DNA from: Clostridiales bacterium
GTDB lineage: Bacteria; Bacillota; Clostridia; TANB77; CAG-508
Reading direction: 5' to 3'
NCBI GenBank assembly: GCA_003518755.1
Contig: DOYA01000062.1
Coordinates: 11,526 to 27,267 of the forward strand
Length of the DNA stretch: 15,742 nucleotides
Both the position numbers and the translations under genes were made by a program. How positions within the stretch are numbered: the first letter of the stretch is position 1; every line of letters starts with the position of its first letter. The notes under the pieces are model-generated. The model had not been told where the DNA came from. It was given only the letters and a program-made list of their open reading frames with translations, and ran no database searches. Positions 7,209 to 14,130 of this stretch are shown in pieces.

Positions 7209-7529
7209 TTAGTTAATTAAATTTAAATTTTTAAAGTAATAGTAATTTTCTCTAGCACCAAGAAAAAATATTTCTCTATCTTCATAAGTTGTCATTTTCA
7301 TATTTAATCTAATTAGTTTTTGTAACATTTTGCATTCTTCTTCATTTAAGCTATTTACTTCATTATCTTCAATAAGCGCTAAAACATTAGGAAAATCATC
7401 CATAATTTCTGAAACCTTATCTGTAAGTTTCTTGTATTCTAAATTTTTATGTTTTAATTCAATCCTTTTACTGTCAATTAACTCATTTAATTCAGTTGAG
7501 TCAATATCATATAATTTTAAATCTCCCAT
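7209..7529 (-). CDS. Small hypothetical protein in operon with tnpV
   Basis: The 106-residue acidic, helical protein (MGDLKLYDIDSTELNELIDSKRIELK..., ending ENYYYFKNLNLIN) has no motif I can assign. It follows tnpV by 15 bases on the same strand with AGGAGGAG in the gap, so the two are one operon. Small conserved proteins of this size commonly accompany tnpV and relaxase genes in Clostridia mobilizable elements. Its role here is unknown. Confidence 0.75.
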   Translation of the reverse strand: MGDLKLYDIDSTELNELIDSKRIELKHKNLEYKKLTDKVSEIMDDFPNVLALIEDNEVNSLNEEECKMLQKLIRLNMKMTTYEDREIFFLGARENYYYFKNLNLIN

Positions 7530-7544
7530 TTCTTATTACTCCTC

Positions 7545-7907
7545 CTACACAAATATTAATTCTTCAAATATAATTTCTTCTACTGCATTTTTAATAGTAT
7601 TCATTTTATGCACCCATTCCATTTGATTTTTAGCTTTTAATTCTTCTGTAATATGCTCCCTTTTTGCAAATTGTTTCATTAAAAGTTCAAATCTGTTTTT
7701 ACATTCAATATCTGTATTATATAAATGCTCATCTAATTTACCATCAATAAGTAAAATAGCATATTCTGCTTTTTTATGTTCTTTTAAATATCTTGCTCTC
7801 ATTCTTCCATACTTGCCTAAGTTATAATCTGAATATTTGCTTTTCGGAAAGGCTAAATTTGGCAAATAAAAGTCGCCAACTTTCCTATATGTAATTTTAT
7901 TATCCAT
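7545..7907 (-). CDS. tnpV: TnpV-family transposon-encoded protein
   Basis: The 120-residue protein matches the TnpV pattern of Tn4451-type elements. It has an N-terminal YRKVGDFYLPNLAFP segment, then LGKYGRMRARYLKEHKK, then a C-terminal KNQMEWVHKMNTIKNAVEEI block. TnpV is a small accessory protein of unknown molecular function, found in clostridial mobilizable transposons. The start at 7907 has AAAGGAG (7917-7923). It is divergent from the second relaxase at 8087 across a 180-bp oriT region, and it heads a two-gene leftward operon. No serine recombinase adjoins it, so this module may be a remnant or may depend on another element's recombinase. Confidence 0.85.
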   Translation of the reverse strand: MDNKITYRKVGDFYLPNLAFPKSKYSDYNLGKYGRMRARYLKEHKKAEYAILLIDGKLDEHLYNTDIECKNRFELLMKQFAKREHITEELKAKNQMEWVHKMNTIKNAVEEIIFEELIFV

Positions 7908-8017
7908 ATCTAAAAACTCCTTTAAAATTTATTCTACTACTTTTTAGAACTATATTTTTATATCGTTGTTAGCTGTCTATAAATCTAATTTTTTATAAAG
8001 TGTACTTAATTAACTCC

Positions 8018-8053
8018 TACTGGGTTAGGACTTATGACAAGGTCAAAGTCCTA
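8018..8053 (+). other. Candidate oriT/nic site for relaxase 2
   Basis: TACTGGG/TTAGGACTT (8018-8033, expected cut between 8024 and 8025) resembles the MOBV nic site TAGTGTG/TTATACTTT. A hairpin starts directly after it: TAGGACTT (8026-8033) pairs with AAGTCCTA (8046-8053). An inner TGAC/GTCA helix (8035-8038/8042-8045) and a single bulged A complete a 12-bp stem. The site lies 60 bp upstream of the relaxase start, as at the first relaxase. Confidence 0.65.
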
Positions 8054-8086
8054 TGCTTCGAAGCAAATTTTAAAGGAGGAAAAAAG

Positions 8087-9475
8087 ATGGAACAAGAATT
8101 AGCATATTCATTTCATTTGGGTAGTGATAAAAACAAAAGTAAAGTAGCAAAAAAGACAGCAAAAGGAAATGTATCTGGAACTACTTCTCTTTCAAATAAT
8201 GCTATTCAAAGTGCAAATGATTTATCAAAAGTAAATAAGCATAATTTAAGAGATTATGATAATCAAAGAGAATTAATTACTACTATATATGGAACTAACG
8301 ATATTGTAGAAGATGTTAAGCAAGTATATATCGATGAATTTGAACAAGCTAGAATTGAATATAATACTAATAAAACAAGAGCTGATAGAAAAATAAACAA
8401 TTATTTTGAGAAAATATGTAATTCTCAAAATGATATTGCTTGTGAAATCATTATAGAACTTGGAGATATGGACTTTTGGCAAAATAAAAATGATGAGTAT
8501 AAATTTAAAATGACGGATGTATTTAATGAGCAAATTCAAGATTTAGCTAAAACACTCCCTACTTTTAAAGTGGCAAATGCTACAATACATTTTGATGAAA
8601 CGTCTCCACATATGCACGTTATTGGTGTTCCTGTAATAGAAAATTGTAAAAGAGGAATGAAAAAACAAGTTGGAAAATCACAACTATTTACTAAAGCTTT
8701 ACTTTCTGAAATACAGGATAAAATGAGAAATGCTTGTATAAAATCATATAATAAATTCTATGATGTGGATAGTAGGCTTAAAACAAAGCAAAAAGGCAGA
8801 AATCAAGACATAAATGTTAAAGATATGGGTAATTATAGAGAAATTAAAAGAAAATTGGAACAGGAACGTAAAAAGCTTGAAAATGCTAATAAACAAACTA
8901 AAAAGATTGATAATTCAAGTAAAGATATAGTCGAACTATTAGATAATTTAAAGCCCATGCCATTTAGTAAAAATAATAGCCAAATTTCAAACGAGAATAT
9001 AGAAAATATCAGAGATTATATTAAAGATGTAACAGATGTTACCAAGACAGTTAGAAATGTAAATGACCTAAATATATCTATTAAAGAGTTTGAACACGCA
9101 ACTTTTGAAATAGAAAAAGAAAATAAATCTCTAAAATATCAAATAGAGCTTAAAAATGAAGATATTAAAGAATTAAAGGATGATTTATCTGCAAAAGAAA
9201 AGTTAATTATTAAATTAAAAGAAGAAAAGGAAAGTTTAAAAGCACAAATACAGAAATTCAAAGGATTTTGGCATAATTTAATGAGCCACTTTCATAAAAG
9301 GATAACTTATGATAATGACCAAAATTATAAAATTGTTAGTGATGACCTATATAAAAATGGAATATTTGATGACAATGATAATGAAATTGCAAATAATATT
9401 TATAGAAAAGTAACTATACCAGATGAAAATAAGGATAACAAACTAAAAAAGAAAAATGATTCTAATTTGAATTAA
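8087..9475 (+). CDS. MOBV (Mob/Pre) relaxase 2
   Basis: The 462-residue relaxase carries the family's hallmark HxDExxPHxH motif (ATIHFDETSPHMHVIGVPV; H168, D170, E171, H175, H177). The N-terminal SFHLGSDKNKSK and KHNLRDYDNQR blocks are also typical. The C-terminal half is coiled coil (about 345-415) with a charged tail. The open frame extends up to 8000, but the true start is 8087, because AAAGGAGG (8072-8079) lies 7 bases before it and the upstream part overlaps the oriT hairpin. It should nick at 8024/8025 and pilot DNA transfer with conjugative machinery supplied in trans. It differs clearly from relaxase 1, so two mobilization systems lie side by side. Confidence 0.92.
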   Translation: MEQELAYSFHLGSDKNKSKVAKKTAKGNVSGTTSLSNNAIQSANDLSKVNKHNLRDYDNQRELITTIYGTNDIVEDVKQVYIDEFEQARIEYNTNKTRADRKINNYFEKICNSQNDIACEIIIELGDMDFWQNKNDEYKFKMTDVFNEQIQDLAKTLPTFKVANATIHFDETSPHMHVIGVPVIENCKRGMKKQVGKSQLFTKALLSEIQDKMRNACIKSYNKFYDVDSRLKTKQKGRNQDINVKDMGNYREIKRKLEQERKKLENANKQTKKIDNSSKDIVELLDNLKPMPFSKNNSQISNENIENIRDYIKDVTDVTKTVRNVNDLNISIKEFEHATFEIEKENKSLKYQIELKNEDIKELKDDLSAKEKLIIKLKEEKESLKAQIQKFKGFWHNLMSHFHKRITYDNDQNYKIVSDDLYKNGIFDDNDNEIANNIYRKVTIPDENKDNKLKKKNDSNLN

Positions 9476-9490
9476 AGGAGATTTTGTATT

Positions 9491-9796
9491 ATGAATAATA
9501 TTATAGATGATAAAGTAAAAGATGTAATAAAGATAATTAAAAATATGGATATAAAAAATAAATTAAGACTTGGTGTATGTATGAGCTCAAGTGCTTGTAC
9601 TAACTTAAAATACAATAAAGCACACATACACAGCATATTTGATAAAAGATTAAAAGAAATTGATAATGAGTATTTAGTAAGCTATGTAAATATGAGAAAA
9701 TATCCTACTATCTTATTTGCAATGGCTAAGATAATGGAAATGAATAATCAAGAACAAAGTCAAGTAGCATTATATTTATTTAATAGTATATATTAG
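9491..9796 (+). CDS. Small hypothetical protein downstream of relaxase 2
   Basis: The 101-residue protein (MNNIIDDKVKDVIKIIKNMD..., ending MAKIMEMNNQEQSQVALYLFNSIY) is not recognised. It begins 15 bases after the relaxase stop, with AAAGGAG (9474-9480) overlapping that stop, so it is cotranscribed. A diverged copy of its last 28 or so codons survives at 15503-15592 on the far side of the duplicated pilin cassettes, which suggests it was once part of a duplicated unit. Confidence 0.75.
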   Translation: MNNIIDDKVKDVIKIIKNMDIKNKLRLGVCMSSSACTNLKYNKAHIHSIFDKRLKEIDNEYLVSYVNMRKYPTILFAMAKIMEMNNQEQSQVALYLFNSIY

Positions 9797-9811
9797 ATCT
9801 TGTGATAACAG

Positions 9812-9843
9812 AAAAAATCAATCATTATTTTGATTGATTTTTT
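9812..9843. terminator. Bidirectional terminator between 9796 gene and XRE gene
   Basis: A perfect 13-bp inverted repeat (9812-9824 with 9831-9843) has an A tract on one side and a T tract on the other, so it can end transcription in both directions. The XRE stop codon (9825-9827) lies in the loop. Confidence 0.8.
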
Positions 9844-10097
9844 CTATACATATCAACTCTAACAGGTAATTTTTTAGCTAATTTTGCAGTATCCTCGTGA
9901 AATAATAATTCAGGTTTTATATTAAACGATTTTGCTATAAAATCAATATTTTTACAAGTTAAATTTGCATTTCCTGTTTCTATAACACTAATATAAGCCA
10001 TTTTAAATTTTGTTTTATTAGCATAATCTTCTTGTGTTAAATTATTTTTATATCTATACCATTTTGTATTAAGACCAACCAATTCCATAGAAGTCAT
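9825..10097 (-). CDS. XRE-family regulator, cassette copy 1
   Basis: This 90-residue helix-turn-helix protein (YKNNLTQEDYANKTKFKMAYISVIETGNANLTCKNIDFIAKSF) is of Cro/C1 type and a likely dimeric repressor or activator. The start at 10097 has AGAGGAGG, with its core at 10106-10110, 8 bases away. It is divergent from the pilin gene whose start is at 10407, across about 310 bp. The copy at 13556-13828 differs by one residue (NQSK versus NRSK at the C-terminus), so selection or a recent duplication keeps it the same. The constant partnership with pilin genes suggests that it controls them. Confidence 0.88.
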   Translation of the reverse strand: MTSMELVGLNTKWYRYKNNLTQEDYANKTKFKMAYISVIETGNANLTCKNIDFIAKSFNIKPELLFHEDTAKLAKKLPVRVDMYRKNQSK

Positions 10098-10406
10098 AAC
10101 AACAACCTCCTCTTTATATTAATTAATAATATAAAAATTATTTATATATAAATTATAAAGTTAAATACAAAATAACTTAACACCACTAAAACTTATTAAG
10201 ATATAACTAAACAAAGCTCAAAATAACTATTGCAATTTTTTTTAATTTGTGTAATAATAGAAATCGAAGAAATTTATTAAGAGTTTTATTTAAATATTCC
10301 TAAATAGTAAAAATGAGTATTTAATAACTATATATGTTACAAAAGAAGCATTTTCTAAAATAAATATGGAGTATTCAAATGAACTAAAGAAAGGAAGTTT
10401 TTATTT
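10098..10406. promoter_or_regulatory. Divergent XRE/pilin intergenic region with conserved promoter
   Basis: No gene is seen in about 310 bp. A rightward promoter candidate, TTGCAA (10230-10235), 16-base spacer and TAATAA (10252-10257), is retained in the second copy as TTGTAT (13961-13966)/TAATAA (13983-13988). About 150 bases of untranslated leader would precede the pilin start. Operator assignment is not possible by eye. Confidence 0.45.
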
Positions 10407-10441
10407 ATGAAAAATTACACAAAAAAATCTTTAAAAGCCAG
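10407..10441 (+). pseudogene. Orphan 5' end of pilin gene A, cut by an ISLre2 element
   Basis: After AAAGGAAG (10390-10397), ATG 10407 starts MKNYTKKSLKA, identical to the leader of the intact pilin at 5777. The frame then runs into the IS end and stops at 10443. The rest of the gene resumes after the IS at 12244 with the duplicated nine bases. Confidence 0.85.
10433..10441. repeat. Target site duplication, left copy
   Basis: AAAAGCCAG here equals 12244-12252. Identity stops on both sides, giving exactly 9 bp, the usual length for ISLre2-family insertions. Confidence 0.8.
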
Positions 10442-10554
10442 GTAAGTGTAAAATTTTTGTTGGCAAATTTATGTTCTTTTTAGACTAAAAAAGAAAACAT
10501 AAATAAATCCTCAAAATGTTGATTGCTAAAAACATTTTTTGAAAGGAGTTATTT

Positions 10555-12070
10555 ATGTTTGATAATATTGTAGCAAATAATGAGATAAATTTCAATAAGT
10601 TAGAGCAAAAAATATTTAAATTTGTTTGTGAGTTAGGTTGTAATATATTAAAAAACATCATTGAAAGATATGATGAAAAACTACAAAATGAAAGAGATAA
10701 GAAGGCTTTTAGGCATAGAGGATTAAAGCCAGATTCAATAAAAACTGTTATGGGAGTTGTTGAATATAAAAGAGCAATTTATGAATATGTAGAAGGAGAA
10801 AATAAAAAATTTGTCTATCTTTTAGATGAAAATTTAAATCTTTCTGAATTTGGAAAAATCTCTGAAAATTTAGTAGAAAGAATTTTAAATATAGCCGTAG
10901 AAACAAATTCATATAGAGATGCAGCAGAACAGTTGATGCAAACTCTAAACATCAGTATAAGCCACGAAACAGTACGAGAAATTGTTTTAAAAGCAGGTAT
11001 AAAAATATTAGAAAAAGAAAATGAAGAAATAAATCTTAATGACAAAGATAAATTAGTTGCAGGAACAAAAGAAATTCCAGTATTGTTTGAAGAAGCAGAT
11101 GGATTATGGATAAATCTACAAGGAAAAGACCGACAAGAACAAATTGAGAAATATAAGGCTACTTGCAAAAAAGAGGGAAAAGAATACAAAGAGCCAACAA
11201 GTGTTAAATCAGAACTAAAATTACACGTTTCCTATGAGGGATGGAAAAAGGATGATAAAAGACATCCATTAGTAAACAAAATGTACATAGCAGGATTTAT
11301 GAGTTCTGCAGAACTAAAGAAAAGACGAGATGCTCAAATATACCAAAATTATGATGTTAGCAAAATACAATTAAGAATACTAAATGGAGATGGAGCATCG
11401 TGGATAAATCAATTAGCAACAAAAAATACAATTCAACAAAGAGATAATTTTCATATACATCAAGAAATAATTAGAGATATACAAGAAGATGAATTAAGGC
11501 GACAACTTGAAAGACTAATAGCTGAAAAAAGATATAACGAAATACCTGTGTATCTCGAATATTTAAGATACGAAGTTGGAGGTGAAGAAACAGCTATAAA
11601 TAAAATTGACAGGCTAGAAAGCTATTTGTCAGAGGGATTACCTCGATATCAAGATGTTTTGGAAAAGCAAAACAGAACTATGCCAGAAGCACCAGATGGA
11701 ATTGAATATAAAGATCCTGGTATAATGGAAAGTCAAATCTTCACAGTTTTATCAAAAAGATTCAAAAGTCGGTAGATTAAGCTTTTCAAAATTTGGAGCA
11801 ACTTGTTTGGCTAAAATATGTGCAATTAAAGTACAAGAGGGTGTTGTTGAAATAGAAACAATAGAAGAAGAAATTGAAATTGATACTTCTATTGAAGAAT
11901 ATATGAAAGAAATAAAACAGACATTAAAAGGAACTAAAAAAGCACTAATAAAATTAAATAATAATGAAGAAAACGAACAGACAAATAATACAATATATTT
12001 AGACAAACAAAGTCCAATATATCAAGCGTTACAGCTAACACCGATTAGCGAATTAGATTACATAATTTAA
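10555..12070 (+). CDS. ISLre2-family transposase, requires +1 frameshift at CGG 11770
   Basis: The first frame (10555-11775) encodes 406 residues. It has typical ISLre2/UPF0236 features: an N-terminal FRHRGLKPDSIKTVMGVVEYKR block, an acidic EADG (about residue 182) and the conserved LNGDGASWI motif (about 276-283). It ends at AGT CGG TAG. Dropping the C at 11770 gives AGT GGT AGA and continues with SGRLSFSKFGATCLAKICAIK for another 99 codons to 12070, the family's usual C-terminus. The joined product is 504 residues, near the family's normal length. AAAGGAG (10542-10548) supports the start. No other in-frame CGG occurs. Either the site is a programmed +1 shift, or the copy is a recent single-base mutant. 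Confidence 0.85.
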
Positions 12071-12113
12071 TAAAAAATTTTTAAAAAAAAGTAGAAAAAT
12101 GTCAAAAAAATCA

Positions 12114-12193
12114 TTGACAAAAATCATAAAAAACTATTATAATATTTGTGTAAAATTTTAATTTTTTATACAAACGAAGGAGGAATAAAAATG
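12114..12193 (+). promoter_or_regulatory. Outward promoter, ribosome site and start codon at IS right end
   Basis: TTGACA (12114-12119), an 18-base spacer and TATAAT (12138-12143) are followed by AAGGAGG (12177-12183) and ATG (12191-12193), all well spaced. They point out of the IS into the truncated pilin gene and supply a replacement expression signal and start. Confidence 0.7.
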
Positions 12194-13316
12194 AATAAAA
12201 AATCAACATTAAGGAGTGTCGCAAACGATTACTTGACACATCCAAAAGCCAGTAATGGTATTACTTTGATAGCTTTAGTAATTACAATTATTGTCCTTCT
12301 AATATTGGCTCGGAATTAGTATTTCAATGTTATCTGGCGATAACTCAATTTTACAAAAAGCAACAGATGCAAAAACTCTAACAGGTATACAACAAGAAAA
12401 AGAAATTATTGCGTTGGCATACAATTCAGCACTAGCAAAAAAAGTAGGCAATGGAGATTCAACACCAGTAACATCAGAAGATATGAATACAGAATTAACC
12501 AATCAAGGAGCAACTGCAAGTGGAAGTAATCCAATTAAAGTTACATTTAATGCTTCTAAAAGGAAATATACTATAAATAATGATTCAATAGAATATGCAG
12601 GAATACAAAGTGAAGAAAATAATGAAAATGATTGGATTGTAGCTTGGACGTATGATGGAACAAATTGGAGTGAGCCAAAATCTCCTGGAACTACCTTATC
12701 AGGAAAAATCATTGCCAAAATATATAACTTAAATGATAATATTACCGTTAATAATATAAATGGTGTTGAGGTTGAAACTAATAAATACTATCTTCAAATA
12801 ATAGGTAATGGAGAGATGGGGCGATTGATAAGTGATGATGAAGAAGAAGCATATGCTTGGCAAAATTATTATCTTGAAAATGATGTATGGCTACCTAAAG
12901 CTATTACCAAATCTACAGTATCAGATGGAATAACTAATATAGGAAACTATTGCTTCTATGACTTTAGCAATTTAAATGATTTAGCATATCCCTCAAATAT
13001 AGAAAGCATTGGTAATTGGGCTTTTTATTGCTGTAATGGTGTTAATAACTCTTTAGTTTTGAATCATGTTCAAAGTATTGGTGATTGGGCTTTTAGTCTA
13101 TCCCCTGTAACAAGTATTTATATTCTTCAAAAAGAAATAGCTATCGGAAATTATGCTTTTATGTATAATAGTGGATTTACTGATATATATTATATAGGGA
13201 CGGAAGAAGAATATTTAGAGAATGTTTCTATTGGTTCTGATAACACAGAAATACAAAATGCTCATATTCATTATAATTATAATAGCAACCAAAGTAATGA
13301 ACAAATATTAAATTAA
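12191..13316 (+). CDS. Pilin-like/BspA-type LRR fusion A, IS-derived start, +1 shift at CGG 12311
   Basis: The IS end supplies MNKKSTLRSVANDYLTHP, which joins in frame to KASNG and the prepilin helix ITLIALVITIIVLLILA. The frame then meets GCT CGG AAT TAG. Skipping C12311 restores GISISMLSGDNSILQKATDAKT and 334 further codons, for 374 residues in all. After the pilin core (ALAYNSALAKK...) comes a domain shared with protein B (EYAGIQ, NDWIVAWTYDGTNWSEP). Next is a BspA-type leucine-rich repeat region (ITNIGNYCF, IESIGNWAF, QSIGDWAF, IAIGNYAF) with the usual tail DIYYIGTEEEY...HIHYNY. It is predicted to be a surface or pilus protein. Prepilin cleavage after G23 would leave the same mature protein as before the insertion. 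It may be functional through frameshifting, or a pseudogene. Confidence 0.75.
12244..12252. repeat. Target site duplication, right copy
   Basis: AAAAGCCAG matches 10433-10441. Joining the two flanks at this repeat restores an uninterrupted pilin leader, MKNYTKKSLKASNG. Confidence 0.8.
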
Positions 13317-13391
13317 AATTTCACCAAATTCTTAATAAAGATATAAAATCGTATATAGAAAAGTTGATTGATATTTATATCAATTGTCAAT

Positions 13392-13478
13392 GGAGTGGAA
13401 AAGTTGTAAATATCTACGACAACCGCTCCCAAAAAATAAAATCGAACTTTTGAATTAATTCATTAGTTCAATTTTTTT
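13392..13478 (+). ncRNA. Candidate small structured RNA A, downstream of pilin A
   Basis: Stem GGAGTG (13392-13397) with CGCTCC (13424-13429) encloses GTTGT (13403-13407) with ACAAC (13419-13423). An A-rich linker with ATCGAAC follows. Then comes a terminator hairpin, TTGAATTAAT/ATTAGTTCAA (13450-13459/13462-13471), with a T run at 13472-13478. The layout and the CGCTCC...AAAAAATAA...TCGAAC linker match a second element at 15404-15502, while the stem sequences differ. The RNA family is not recognised. The 5' end is not defined. Confidence 0.45.
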
Positions 13479-13542
13479 ATATGAAATAAGCTAAGAATTA
13501 AAATATTTATTTAACAGTATAAATTAAGTTTTATGATAACAG

Positions 13543-13574
13543 AAAAAATCAATCATTATTTTGATCGATTTTTT
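13543..13574. terminator. Bidirectional terminator at 3' end of XRE copy 2
   Basis: The 13-bp inverted repeat (13543-13555 with 13562-13574) has one mismatch and A and T tracts on either side. It is the second copy of the hairpin at 9812-9843. Confidence 0.7.
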
Positions 13575-13828
13575 CTATACATATCAACTCTAACTGGTAA
13601 TTTTTTAGCTAGTTTTGCAGTATCCTCGTGAAATAATAATTCGGGTTTTATATTAAAAGATTTTGCAATAAAATCTATATTTTTACAAGTTAAATTTGCA
13701 TTTCCTGTTTCTATAACACTAATATAAGCCATTTTAAATTTTGTTTTATTAGCATAATCTTCTTGTGTTAAATTATTTTTATATCTATACCATTTGGTAT
13801 TAAGACCAACCAATTCCATAGAAGTCAT
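13556..13828 (-). CDS. XRE-family regulator, cassette copy 2
   Basis: This 90-residue helix-turn-helix protein is identical to the product of 9825-10097 except for one C-terminal residue (R for Q), despite more differences in the flanking non-coding DNA. Start and ribosome site (AGAGGAGG) are conserved. It is divergent from pilin/LRR gene B, whose start at 14131 lies about 300 bp away. It is probably the local regulator of that gene. The two copies could cross-regulate both pilin genes, because their DNA-binding helices are the same. Confidence 0.88.
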   Translation of the reverse strand: MTSMELVGLNTKWYRYKNNLTQEDYANKTKFKMAYISVIETGNANLTCKNIDFIAKSFNIKPELLFHEDTAKLAKKLPVRVDMYRKNRSK

Positions 13829-14130
13829 AACAATAACCTCCTCTTTATATTAATTAATAATATAAAAATTATTTATATATAGATTATAAAGTTAAATGTA
13901 AAATAACTTAACACCACTAAAACTTATTGAGATATAACATAATAAAGCTCAAAATAACTATTGTATTTTTTTTGAATTTGTGTAATAATAAAAATCAAAG
14001 AAATTTATTAAGAGTTTTATTTAAATATTCATAATATAAAAATGAATATTTAATAACTATATATGTTACAAAAGAAGTGTATTCTAAAAAAACGGAATAT
14101 TAAATGGACTAAAGAAAGGAAGATGTAATT
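13829..14130. promoter_or_regulatory. Divergent XRE/pilin B intergenic region
   Basis: No gene is seen in about 300 bp. The rightward promoter candidate is TTGTAT (13961-13966), a 16-base spacer and TAATAA (13983-13988), in the same place as in copy 1. AAAGGAAG precedes the start codon at 14131. Confidence 0.45.

Larger units (their letters stand above)
9803..10409. repeat. Direct repeat copy 1 (XRE gene plus pilin promoter region)
   Basis: This roughly 600-bp segment recurs at 13534-14133 with only scattered differences by eye. It spans the terminator, the XRE gene and the intergenic region up to the pilin start codon. The pair marks a segmental duplication of an XRE-pilin cassette. Recombination between the copies would delete about 3.7 kb. 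Confidence 0.85.
10442..12243 (+). mobile_element. ISLre2-family insertion sequence inside the leader of pilin gene A
   Basis: The 1802-bp element is bounded by a 9-bp target duplication. Its ends form an imperfect inverted repeat: left GTAAGTGTAAAA, right (reverse strand) GGATGTGTCAAG, with further matches for about 27 bp. It carries one ISLre2 (UPF0236-type) transposase that needs a +1 shift. Hairpins with T runs at 10471-10500 and 10513-10538, upstream of the transposase ribosome site, would block read-in transcription. The right end carries an outward promoter, ribosome site and ATG that read into the interrupted pilin gene. Confidence 0.85.

Noticed and set aside
8000..8086. Longer N-terminus for relaxase 2 starting at 8000
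   Set aside because: There is no ribosome site. The segment overlaps the oriT hairpin and is unlike the family's N-terminus, whereas 8087 has a well-placed AAAGGAGG.
12327..13316. Translation of gene A from the internal ATG at 12327 (and gene B from 14240)
   Set aside because: Neither has a ribosome site, and both would lose the leader and membrane helix. These ATGs are conserved methionine codons of the LAGISISML motif.
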